DNA from: Flavobacteriales bacterium
GTDB lineage: Bacteria > Bacteroidota > Bacteroidia > NS11-12g > UBA955
Assembly: GCA_947464515.1 (NCBI GenBank)
Contig: CANHXF010000114.1
Span: forward strand, 1-6,042
DNA length: 6,042 nucleotides
Direction: 5' to 3'
Below the pieces are notes generated by a model. That model did not search any database. It saw nothing but the letters and a program-made list of their open reading frames with translations, and was not told where the DNA came from. Positions 1-6,000 of the stretch are shown here, one piece after another. Made by a program: the position numbers and the translations under genes. Numbering within the stretch: position 1 is the stretch's first letter; every line of letters begins with the position of its first letter.

Positions 1-1
1 C

Positions 2-1195
2 GCAAAATTCAGCTTTTCAACAACAACTAAACCACTTGTAACGCAGCGACCGTGCCACATCACCTATACAAACGAGGCTGTTCACGACGTGTTGAGAACA
101 GGGTTTGAAGACAGTCCGATGTATAACGGAAGCATTCAGGGGTTAGGGCCACGTTACTGCCCGAGCATCGAAGATAAAATCAACAGATTCGCCGAGAGAG
201 ACCGGCATCAAATATTCGTAGAACCAGAGGGTTGGAACACTGTAGAGGTATATGTCAACGGTTTCAGCACTTCTCTACCCGAAAGCGTGCAAACAAAGGC
301 CCTGCGCTTAATTCCTGGATTTGAAAAAGCGAAAATCTTTAGGCCGGGATATGCCATCGAGTATGATTATTTCCAACCCACCCAACTTAAAAACACCCTA
401 GAAACGAAGGTTGTGGATGGGCTCTACTTTGCTGGACAAATCAACGGAACCACAGGCTACGAAGAGGCCGCGTGTCAGGGTTTAATGGCTGGAATAAATG
501 CTGCATTGTTGGTACAAGAAAAAGAACCACTCATCTTACAACGAAACGAAGCCTATATCGGTGTTTTGATCGATGATTTGATAAATAAAGGGACCGACGA
601 ACCCTATAGAATGTTTACCTCGCGGGCCGAATATCGCATCAGTTTGAGACAAGACAATGCCGACGAAAGGCTCACGCCCAGGGGATATAACATCGGATTG
701 GCGAAGGGTGATCGGATGACAGAGTTGGACAAGATCAACCAAGATGCTCACAAAATCAAGGAAATACTCGGCTCCACGAACGTCACACCGGAAGAACTAA
801 AAACCTTCTTGCCTATCGATGTTGCGGAAATATCAGAAAAACAGCGGGCCAACAAGCTGCTGCTTCGGCCCCAAATCGAGTTACACAACTTAGAGGAAAT
901 TCCCTCTATCGGGGAGTCAATCGGAGCTTATAGTCAGGAATCGAAAGAAAGAGCATCGATAAAAATAAAGTACCAATCATATATCGATAAAGAAATAGAA
1001 CTAGCCAGCAAGGTTCAACGGTTAGAGCACACCCCTATTCCAAAAGATTACAACTATCACTTGATTACGAGCCTCAGCCACGAGTCGCGCGAAAAACTCA
1101 GCAAGACCAAACCTCAAACACTTGGTCAAGCCACCAGAATTAGCGGAGTAAGTCCAGCTGATATACAGGTATTGCTCATTCACCTAGGGCGTTAA
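2..1195 (+). CDS. mnmG: MnmG (GidA), tRNA uridine-34 carboxymethylaminomethyl modification FAD enzyme, 5'-truncated by the window edge
   Basis: With MnmE, this FAD enzyme installs the (carboxymethyl)aminomethyl group at C5 of wobble uridine 34 in a subset of tRNAs. The reading frame is open from base 2, so the true start lies left of the window. The GTG at 89 is an internal valine codon, because family-like sequence (PCHITYTNEAVHDVLRTG) precedes it. About 225 N-terminal residues, including the Rossmann FAD motif, should be missing. Visible family blocks are GPRYCPSIEDK (146-178; Cys at 158-160 corresponds to the catalytic Cys277 of E. coli), RPGYAIEYDYF, FAGQINGTTGYEEAA (428-472), EPYRMFTSRAEYR (599-637) and the C-terminal helical domain with LGQATRISGVSPADIQVLL, which in the family contacts MnmE and tRNA. 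The 3' end is intact and the next gene starts 23 bp later. The + strand here is C-rich over G, unlike the genes right of 3000. Confidence 0.97.
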   Translation, partial: AKFSFSTTTKPLVTQRPCHITYTNEAVHDVLRTGFEDSPMYNGSIQGLGPRYCPSIEDKINRFAERDRHQIFVEPEGWNTVEVYVNGFSTSLPESVQTKALRLIPGFEKAKIFRPGYAIEYDYFQPTQLKNTLETKVVDGLYFAGQINGTTGYEEAACQGLMAGINAALLVQEKEPLILQRNEAYIGVLIDDLINKGTDEPYRMFTSRAEYRISLRQDNADERLTPRGYNIGLAKGDRMTELDKINQDAHKIKEILGSTNVTPEELKTFLPIDVAEISEKQRANKLLLRPQIELHNLEEIPSIGESIGAYSQESKERASIKIKYQSYIDKEIELASKVQRLEHTPIPKDYNYHLITSLSHESREKLSKTKPQTLGQATRISGVSPADIQVLLIHLGR

Positions 1196-1218
1196 AACCA
1201 TTGCTTTAAGAGAAAGCG

Positions 1219-2613
1219 TTGTATAAAAACAAAAACATATCACTGTTGATTCAGAGCGCAATCGTAGCTGCGATCGTCATAACATGCGCATATTGCGCTA
1301 ACCCGGTACCACCCATGGGCGGCGACAAAGACACGTTAAAGCCCACCTTAATTAGTGTAACCAACAGGCCTAAAGAGAATCAACAAATCATTAGGCTTGA
1401 GTTCAGCGAAAACATACAAACCAAAAACGCATTGGTTGTATCGCCTATCGTTAATTCATCGAAAGACCAAACAACGTCGACCATTGAGAGGCGAAAAATT
1501 CAAATAAGCACACCAAAAATTACGAGCGCTATTTATTTAAATAATTTCGTATTTGACCTAAACGAAAACAACGCCATTGACCAACCCACTGTTTTATTAA
1601 AAAACGATACCGGAGAATTGATCATTTCGACATCGTTGGAAGATGCGAATTCTTTACCCGGTTCTAATGATAAAGCCAAAACAAAAAAACGGGTATTTAT
1701 TAGAGACGCGAATAGATATCAGTTACAAGAAAAACAAACTGATTCATCGCCAATATACCTACCATTTACATCAGACAATATAACGTATCACTTTCATGGC
1801 CTTACCGATAGCTTACACGTGGTATATGTAGTGTATGAAGATAACGATTATGTTATTTCTGATTTCGAAAAAGCGACTTGTTTTTATTTAACAAACAATT
1901 ACAGAGATACATTTAAAAGTACAAATGCATATAAAACAAAGAGTTATAAATCCGCTTTTAATTACCATGACAGTCTATACATCATTACTGAACCCACGAT
2001 AGATATTGATTGGTTTAACAAAGACATCGTTCATCAATTCAATAAAGACACATTAATTGTATTAAACAAACATATCAAACAAATTAAAAATGCGTTGATG
2101 TTGGACAGTTTTACGACAATAAAAAAACTAAACTATTCTATCGGTAATCAAATCAATTCATATACTATCAATAATTCATCCGATACCATACCCGTGAAAC
2201 TTTTTTATCACTACCCACTAACAATAAATTCTGAATCAGATACAGCAAATTATCCAGGCATCATCAAACCTCTTTCCAAAGCTGGTAGGATTAACATCAC
2301 CAACCCAAATACATTTCCTATTCATATTACCATTAATATTGGAAGTTCTAGGCTTTATATACCTATAGCCGCCCATCAGGCTGAAATTTTTTATTTACCT
2401 GAGGGAGCATACAGTTATACCTGTTGGATAGCGGGTGATTCATCCATGAAATCATTATCACCACGTACAATTGACTATCAAAACCAAATACCACATCTTG
2501 ACACAGATTACATATACAAGCCATTAAAACAAATAGTTGTGAGTTCTAAGTTGGAAAATACGTTAATATTACCAGATATCTCAGCGTTTAATACAGGGAC
2601 AACATCTAAATAA
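1219..2613 (+). CDS. Ig-like (SbsA_N-type) domain envelope lipoprotein, divergent
   Basis: A 464-residue protein with a positively charged N-terminus (MYKNKN), a hydrophobic segment at about residues 7-22 and the family hallmark CANPVPPMGGDKDT at 26-38. Family members are predicted outer-envelope lipoproteins of Bacteroidota with an N-terminal SbsA-like Ig domain; their function is not known. Residues about 36-140 resemble that domain (IRLEFSENIQTKNALVVSP, later FVFDLNENNAI for the usual D-NEGN stretch). VVYVVYEDNDYVISDFEKA recalls the LxALxDxNxNxxYD segment, and YIYKPLKQIVVSSKLE near the end recalls the usual C-terminal YYYPKPIxxRAxWxxE. The middle is rich in Asn, Thr, Ile and Lys and hard to align. 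The lipobox is poor: Cys26, the family position, is preceded by C-A-Y, and Cys23 by V-I-T. The start is TTG with a weak AAGAG (1208-1212); TTG at 1246 is an alternative but loses the charged N-region. Likely co-transcribed with mnmG. Family assignment is fairly secure; any role is unknown. Confidence 0.8.
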   Translation: MYKNKNISLLIQSAIVAAIVITCAYCANPVPPMGGDKDTLKPTLISVTNRPKENQQIIRLEFSENIQTKNALVVSPIVNSSKDQTTSTIERRKIQISTPKITSAIYLNNFVFDLNENNAIDQPTVLLKNDTGELIISTSLEDANSLPGSNDKAKTKKRVFIRDANRYQLQEKQTDSSPIYLPFTSDNITYHFHGLTDSLHVVYVVYEDNDYVISDFEKATCFYLTNNYRDTFKSTNAYKTKSYKSAFNYHDSLYIITEPTIDIDWFNKDIVHQFNKDTLIVLNKHIKQIKNALMLDSFTTIKKLNYSIGNQINSYTINNSSDTIPVKLFYHYPLTINSESDTANYPGIIKPLSKAGRINITNPNTFPIHITINIGSSRLYIPIAAHQAEIFYLPEGAYSYTCWIAGDSSMKSLSPRTIDYQNQIPHLDTDYIYKPLKQIVVSSKLENTLILPDISAFNTGTTSK

Positions 2614-2618
2614 CATCC

Positions 2619-2632
2619 GTTTCACGTGAAAC
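2619..2632. promoter_or_regulatory. parS centromere-like site (ParB-binding palindrome)
   Basis: GTTTCACGTGAAAC is a perfect 14-bp palindrome and matches the central 14 bases of the widespread bacterial parS consensus TGTTTCACGTGAAACA; only the two outer bases differ (C at each end). Known parS sites are bound by ParB/Spo0J and cluster near the replication origin, where they direct chromosome segregation. It begins 6 bp after the lipoprotein stop codon and lies in non-coding DNA. I saw no second copy in the window. A zero-loop palindrome without a following T-run is a poor terminator, so parS is the better reading. Confidence 0.85.
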
Positions 2633-2773
2633 CGTTTATGCGACACGTTTACTCAAATTCAATTTCGTTTATAACAGCCACTAAAGGACACAAACAACCC
2701 AAACCAAAAGTGTATAACACATGGACATAATCTTACCAATATTGACATCAATAGTAATCTATTTTCCCGTTTA
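2633..2773 (+). repeat. Four direct CGTTTA hexamers between parS and the AT-repeat palindrome
   Basis: CGTTTA occurs on the + strand at 2633-2638, 2646-2651, 2666-2671 and 2768-2773. The first touches the right edge of the parS palindrome, and the first three lie within 39 bp at start-to-start distances of 13 and 20. A given hexamer is expected well under once in 385 bp. They could be binding sites of an origin or segregation protein, or chance in AT-rich sequence. No known factor is assigned. Confidence 0.4.
2709..2717 (-). promoter_or_regulatory. DnaA-box-like 9-mer
   Basis: The minus strand reads TTATACACT, which is 8 of 9 to the DnaA box consensus TTATNCACA (last base differs). It is the leftmost of the DnaA-like boxes and faces opposite to the two boxes near 2823-2853. 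Confidence 0.4.
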
Positions 2774-2787
2774 ACTCATTGTATATC

Positions 2788-2799
2788 AATATATATATT
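2788..2799. other. AT-repeat palindrome within an AT-rich stretch (possible easily melted DNA)
   Basis: AATATATATATT is a 12-bp perfect palindrome made of alternating A and T, inside a run from about 2779 to 2805 with very few G or C. Such DNA melts easily and would suit an unwinding element. It lies left of the main DnaA-like pair, so it may instead be a second, minor AT-rich tract. Confidence 0.4.
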
Positions 2800-2822
2800 A
2801 ATACATCGGGCAACAAAATATA

Positions 2823-2831
2823 ACATTCACA
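2823..2831 (+). promoter_or_regulatory. Weak DnaA-box-like 9-mer
   Basis: ACATTCACA matches TTATNCACA at 7 of 9, with the first two bases off. It starts 22 bp, about two helical turns, before the better box at 2845 and has the same orientation. That phasing is the main reason to list it. Confidence 0.3.
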
Positions 2832-2844
2832 CCAAGTTATCACG

Positions 2845-2853
2845 ATATCCACA
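2845..2853 (+). promoter_or_regulatory. DnaA-box-like 9-mer
   Basis: ATATCCACA is 8 of 9 to TTATCCACA, the strongest form of the DnaA box, with only the first base off. It points toward the 28/30 A/T tract that starts 27 bp downstream, the usual arrangement of a DnaA box beside an unwinding element. Confidence 0.5.
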
Positions 2854-2880
2854 CAGCTATACTATATACTACGTAATACC

Positions 2881-2910
2881 TTTTCTTTAAATTAATAATT
2901 CTTATTATTA
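2881..2910. other. AT-rich tract, candidate DNA unwinding element
   Basis: 28 of 30 bases are A or T. Inside it TAATAA (2893-2898) and TTATTA (2902-2907) form an inverted repeat with a 3-base spacer. It lies just right of the best DnaA-like box, and the base skew of the + strand changes sign here or within the following 30 bases. Unwinding function is inferred from composition and position only. Confidence 0.45.
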
Positions 2911-2986
2911 CTATAGCTAAGAACGAAATCGTGGATTGTTGGAAATTAGAAATGATGACAGATAGAATAAAACAAACAGCAATCTT

Positions 2987-2994
2987 TAGATTTG
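2987..2994 (+). promoter_or_regulatory. Possible Bacteroidota-type -7 promoter element for pheS
   Basis: TAGATTTG fits the TAnnTTTG -7 motif of the primary sigma factor of Bacteroidota. It ends 4 bp before the pheS ATG, so transcription would begin at or very near the start codon and give a leaderless mRNA. I do not see a TTG at the expected -33 distance, so this may be a chance match. Confidence 0.25.
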
Positions 2995-2998
2995 TAGA

Positions 2999-4009
2999 AT
3001 GATTGACAGAATAGCGGAGATACTGAAACAAGTAAATGATGTTGTTTTTGAAAAGGAGAACAATGCGGAATCTTTCCGTTTGCTGTATTTGTCAAAAAAG
3101 GGAATCATCACACAATTGTTTGATAAATTCAAAACAATACCAAACGATCAAAAGAAATTGGTCGGGGCTCAGTTGAATGTATTAAAACAAAGAGCGGAGG
3201 AAATACATCAACAACAAAAAGAATTGGAAGACAATTCAAATCAATCAAATTTAAAAAGGGAGGATTCGTCGTTACCGGTTTATCAAGAGGGTCCAGGTTC
3301 ATATCATCCATTAAGAATTGTGGAAGATAGGTTACTGGAGATTTTCTTTTCTTTGGGTTTTGATTTGGCGGAAGGGCCAGAAATTGAAGATGATAAACAC
3401 AATTTTGCGTCGTTAAATTTTGCGGAAGATCATCCAGCCCGCGATATGCAAGACACATTTTTTATTGCTGAACACGTTTTAAGGACACACACTAGCTCGG
3501 TACAAATTAGAGAAATGGAAAAAGGCAAACTTCCTTTACGATTGGTTATGCCGGGAAGGGTTTATCGAAACGAAGCGGTGAGTGCTAGAAGCAATTGTTT
3601 TTTTCATCAAATTGAAGGGTTATATATTGATAAAGGCGTGAGTTTTGCCGACCTAAAACAAACACTGTATTACTTTGTCCAACAGTTTTTTGGTGAAGGA
3701 ACCAAAGTTAGATTTAGGTCGAGCTATTTTCCTTTCACCGAACCCAGTGCGGAGATGGATATTTGGGCGGGGTTAGAAACTGAAGAAAACAGACGTTTAA
3801 CCAAAGGAACGGGTTGGTTAGAGGTTTTAGGCTGTGGAATGGTGCACCCAAATGTTTTAGATGCTTGTCACATCGATTCTTCAGAATATACAGGCTTTGC
3901 TTTTGGGATGGGTATCGACAGAATTACCATGTTAAAATATGGTATTAATGATATTAGGGACTTGTTTGTAAACGATAAACGTTTATTATCTCAATTTTCA
4001 GGAGTGTAA
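2999..4009 (+). CDS. pheS: Phenylalanyl-tRNA synthetase alpha subunit
   Basis: Catalytic subunit of the cytosolic (alpha-beta)2 class II synthetase that charges tRNA-Phe with phenylalanine. The product is 336 residues, normal for bacterial PheS (about 330-350). An N-terminal coiled-coil tRNA-binding arm covers about residues 1-90 (LSKKGIITQL at 31-40, Lys/Glu/Gln-rich helices after it). The class II core follows with GPEIEDDKHNF (126-136), HPARDMQDTFF (145-155), motif 2 at about 186-211 (GRVYRNEA and FHQIEGLYID), FPFTEPSAE (244-252), WLEVLGCGMVHPNVL (273-287) and motif 3 GFAFGMGIDR (299-308). The ATG at 2999 gives the expected N-terminus (MIDRI...) and has no Shine-Dalgarno sequence. It is the first gene right of the candidate origin and runs with the inferred fork. 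pheT, for the beta subunit, is not in the window and must be encoded elsewhere. Confidence 0.97.
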   Translation: MIDRIAEILKQVNDVVFEKENNAESFRLLYLSKKGIITQLFDKFKTIPNDQKKLVGAQLNVLKQRAEEIHQQQKELEDNSNQSNLKREDSSLPVYQEGPGSYHPLRIVEDRLLEIFFSLGFDLAEGPEIEDDKHNFASLNFAEDHPARDMQDTFFIAEHVLRTHTSSVQIREMEKGKLPLRLVMPGRVYRNEAVSARSNCFFHQIEGLYIDKGVSFADLKQTLYYFVQQFFGEGTKVRFRSSYFPFTEPSAEMDIWAGLETEENRRLTKGTGWLEVLGCGMVHPNVLDACHIDSSEYTGFAFGMGIDRITMLKYGINDIRDLFVNDKRLLSQFSGV

Positions 4010-4020
4010 ACCACCATCGA

Positions 4021-4782
4021 TTGACAGTAGAAAAAAAAATATATTTTGCCAGCGATTTCCACCTTGGAATGCCGGACTTGGAGCGATCTTTAGAAAGGGA
4101 AAAATCAATAGTTTCTTGGTTAAATGCCATTGCGAAAGATGCATCTGCAATTTATTTGTTGGGCGATGTATTTGATTTTTGGTTTGAGTATAAAACCGTT
4201 GTTCCAAAAGGATTTGTAAGATTTTTGGGAGCAATTAGTAGGCTTACCGATGCTGGTATCCCCGTTTATTTATTTCCGGGCAACCATGATTTATGGGTTG
4301 GAGAATATCTAGAAGCGGAATGTGGGGTAGTTGTGGTTAAAGACGCAATAACGATAAAACTTGGCAACGACATTTGCTATTTACACCATGGAGACGGTTT
4401 GGGTCCTGGTGATGCGGGATATAAATGGTTAAAAAAGGTTTTTTTATCAAAAATTGCTCAAAAAGCGTTTGCGATGATCCACCCTGGAATTGGGGTTTCA
4501 TTTGCTCAAAAACTAAGTAAAAAAAGTCGTTTGGCACAAAACCCAAAAGAAGACAATTACCTCGGGGACTCAAAAGAACATTTAACACAATTTTGCAAAC
4601 AGTATTTATTGAATTGCAAGACCCCAAAGCCAAAATATTTTATTTTTGGGCACAGGCACCTGGTTTTGGACATTGATCTCGGTGAGGGTGTTAGATATAT
4701 TAATTTAGGAGAGTGGTTACACGGGAGTCAATACGCGGAATACGATGGCGTTGAGTTGCGCCTTAAAGCTTGGGTTTCATAA
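4021..4782 (+). CDS. lpxH: UDP-2,3-diacylglucosamine diphosphatase (LpxH-type metallophosphoesterase)
   Basis: LpxH hydrolyses UDP-2,3-diacylglucosamine to lipid X and UMP at the inner face of the cytoplasmic membrane, a step of lipid A synthesis. The 253-residue product carries every metal-binding block of the calcineurin-like family: DFH at 12-14, GDVFD at 48-52, GNHD at 87-90, HHGD at 122-125 and GHRH at 210-213. DFWFEY after the second block is typical of the LpxH branch, as is the C-terminal INLGEWL. The start is TTG; no ATG or GTG gives a family-like N-terminus, and the next residues (KKIYFASDFHLG) fit well. AGGAG (4000-4004) inside the end of pheS is 16 bp away, longer than usual. The 11-bp gap to pheS suggests one transcript. 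A related Bacteroidota phosphoesterase of unproven substrate cannot be excluded, but LpxH is the best call. Confidence 0.88.
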   Translation: MTVEKKIYFASDFHLGMPDLERSLEREKSIVSWLNAIAKDASAIYLLGDVFDFWFEYKTVVPKGFVRFLGAISRLTDAGIPVYLFPGNHDLWVGEYLEAECGVVVVKDAITIKLGNDICYLHHGDGLGPGDAGYKWLKKVFLSKIAQKAFAMIHPGIGVSFAQKLSKKSRLAQNPKEDNYLGDSKEHLTQFCKQYLLNCKTPKPKYFIFGHRHLVLDIDLGEGVRYINLGEWLHGSQYAEYDGVELRLKAWVS

Positions 4783-4812
4783 TTCTGATTTTGTTAAGCA
4801 GAGTATAAGTTG

Positions 4813-4818
4813 AAAGGA
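4813..4818 (+). promoter_or_regulatory. Shine-Dalgarno-like sequence of prfA
   Basis: AAAGGA lies 10 bp before the prfA ATG at 4829, in the 46-bp gap after lpxH. It is the only well-placed ribosome-binding match before a main gene in this window and supports the ATG start. Confidence 0.5.
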
Positions 4819-4828
4819 TTGAATTAAA

Positions 4829-5899
4829 ATGTTAGAAAAACTAGAAGCGGTATATGCACATTTCAAAGAAATAGAATTGCTTTTGAGTAGTCCTGAAATT
4901 TCTAGTGATATTCAGCGATTTACTAAGCTCAACAAGGAATACAGAGACCTAGAGGAAATCGTAGAATCATATTTTGAATATAAAAACCTATTTCATCGCA
5001 TCGCTGAGGCCAAAGACATATTAAAAAACGAAAAGGACAGGGAGTTGCGGGACATGGCCAAGGAAGAGTTGGATGAACTCGAGCCCAAGTTGGAACCATT
5101 GGAGGAGGTAATAAGAATTCAACTTTTGCCAAAAGATCCTGAGGACGCGAAGCCGGCGGTAGTAGAAATTCGTGCTGGAAGCGGTGGTGACGAGGCGGGT
5201 ATTTTTGCTGGAGATCTCTTTAGGATGTATCAGCGATATTGTGAAAACCAAGGCTGGAAAATTAATGTTGTCGATGAAACCGAGGGCACCGCGGGTGGAT
5301 ATAGCAAGGTGATTTTTGAAGTACCCAACGTGGGCACATACGGCATTTTGAAATATGAAAGTGGAGTACATCGCGTTCAGCGTGTTCCTGCGACAGAAAG
5401 CCAAGGCAGGATTCACACATCGGCTGTCAGCGTGGTTGTAATGCCCGAGGCGGACGAAGTAGATGTAAAGTTAAATCCGGCCGACGTTAAAATGGAAACC
5501 AGCAGATCTGGTGGCGCTGGGGGACAGAATGTAAACAAGGTGGAAACCAAGGTTCAACTGACACACCTTCCTACGGGTTTGGTGGTTATTTGTCAGACCG
5601 AAAGAAATCAACTGGGTAACAGGGAGAAGGCGATGAAAATGTTGGCGACCAAATTGTATGAGATTGAATACGCCAAGCACATCGAAGCAATATCGTCTAG
5701 AAGAAAAACATTGGTAAGTACTGGAGATCGGAGCGCAAAGGTTAGAACTTACAATTACCCACAGGGTCGGGTTACTGACCACCGCATTGGGTTAACACTC
5801 TATAATTTATCGGCGATAGTAAATGGGGATATTCAAGAAATATTAAATGCTCTTCAGGTGGCGGAAAATGCGGAGCGGCTGAAAGAAACTCAAATTTAA
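4829..5899 (+). CDS. prfA: Peptide chain release factor 1 (RF1)
   Basis: RF1 reads UAA and UAG in the ribosomal A site and triggers release of the finished protein. The 356-residue product is close to the 360 of E. coli. An N-terminal helical domain spans about residues 1-100. GSGGDEA (117-123) opens the decoding and catalytic core. HRVQRVPATESQGRIHTSA (181-199) holds the P-A-T tripeptide (187-189) that marks RF1 rather than RF2. GGQ is at 231-233 within SGGAGGQNVNKVET; its Gln (233) enters the peptidyl-transferase centre and is the residue PrmC methylates in the family. SAKVRTYNYPQGRVTDHRI (302-320) is the usual C-terminal signature. There is no sign of an RF2-type frameshift. It is probably the last gene of the pheS-lpxH-prfA cluster, and its stop overlaps the stop of a possible small convergent gene. 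Confidence 0.97.
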   Translation: MLEKLEAVYAHFKEIELLLSSPEISSDIQRFTKLNKEYRDLEEIVESYFEYKNLFHRIAEAKDILKNEKDRELRDMAKEELDELEPKLEPLEEVIRIQLLPKDPEDAKPAVVEIRAGSGGDEAGIFAGDLFRMYQRYCENQGWKINVVDETEGTAGGYSKVIFEVPNVGTYGILKYESGVHRVQRVPATESQGRIHTSAVSVVVMPEADEVDVKLNPADVKMETSRSGGAGGQNVNKVETKVQLTHLPTGLVVICQTERNQLGNREKAMKMLATKLYEIEYAKHIEAISSRRKTLVSTGDRSAKVRTYNYPQGRVTDHRIGLTLYNLSAIVNGDIQEILNALQVAENAERLKETQI

Positions 5900-6000
5900 A
5901 CGCCGGCGGCACCTTGTGAAGCCCCACGGTCTGTGTGTTGTCTAGGAATAATCTTACGAATTGGTAATCCTTTGCCGTGGTGTTTGGTTGCTGTCTTCAT
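5896..6000 (-). CDS. Possible small basic protein, 34 residues, unknown function
   Basis: On the minus strand an ATG (complement of 5998-6000) opens 34 codons ending in TAA (complement of 5896-5898). It starts MKTATKHHGKGLPIRKI and ends QGAAGV. Four Lys, three Arg and three His against a single acidic residue (Asp) make it strongly basic. There is no membrane segment or Cys pair. An in-frame TAG lies 24 bp upstream of the ATG, so the ORF cannot extend far. Its stop codon overlaps the prfA stop, leaving no room for a terminator between the two. No Shine-Dalgarno sequence precedes it. I do not recognise the family. In favour: it fills the gap exactly and has a plausible composition. Against: it is short enough to occur by chance. 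A non-coding 3' region is the alternative. Confidence 0.4.
   Translation of the reverse strand: MKTATKHHGKGLPIRKIIPRQHTDRGASQGAAGV

Larger units (their letters stand above)
2614..2998. other. Candidate chromosomal replication origin (oriC) in the 385-bp gap between the lipoprotein gene and pheS
   Basis: No convincing gene lies here. From left to right the gap holds a parS palindrome (2619-2632), four CGTTTA hexamers (2633-2773), DnaA-like boxes (2709-2717, 2823-2831, 2845-2853), an AT-repeat palindrome (2788-2799) and a 30-bp tract with 28 A/T (2881-2910). Base skew on the + strand changes sign inside it. Hand counts give 38 C to 15 G for 2701-2880, 6 C to 7 G for 2881-2940 and 5 C to 11 G for 2941-3000. 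Flanking genes agree: 37 C to 19 G at 1021-1140, 32 C to 8 G at 2161-2280, 15 G to 4 C at 3901-3960, 21 G to 11 C at 5041-5100. Genes on both sides share one strand, so transcription does not explain it. C-rich to G-rich is origin polarity. Proximity to mnmG fits origins in several bacteria. Weak points are that no DnaA box is perfect and that dnaA is absent. Confidence 0.66.

Noticed and set aside
89..1195. GTG at 89 as the start of a short MnmG
   Set aside because: The frame is open and family-like from base 2 (PCHITYTNEAVHDV), so the gene simply runs off the window.
2619..2640. parS palindrome as a rho-independent terminator of the lipoprotein gene
   Set aside because: There is no loop between the arms and no T-run follows; the sequence match to parS is far stronger.
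2857..2879. TAC/TAT/TAA triplet run after the DnaA-like box, considered as DnaA-trios
   Set aside because: The trio motif is 5'-[T/A]A[G/A]; most triplets here are TAC or TAT and the register breaks twice, so the match is not good enough.
2930..2938. CGTGGATTG as a reverse DnaA box
   Set aside because: It matches TGTGNATAA at only 6 of 9 positions.
2840..3031. Minus-strand 63-codon open frame across the pheS start
   Set aside because: It overlaps the pheS N-terminus, lies in AT-rich DNA with DnaA-like boxes, and its hydrophobic Ile-rich translation is what such DNA gives by chance.
3975..3986. Palindrome ATAAACGTTTAT containing CGTTTA inside pheS
   Set aside because: It encodes the family-typical NDKRLL stretch near the PheS C-terminus, so coding constraint explains it.
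5901..5910. CGCCGGCG palindrome after prfA as a terminator
   Set aside because: It is only 8 bp, has no loop and no T-run, and lies within the possible small minus-strand ORF.
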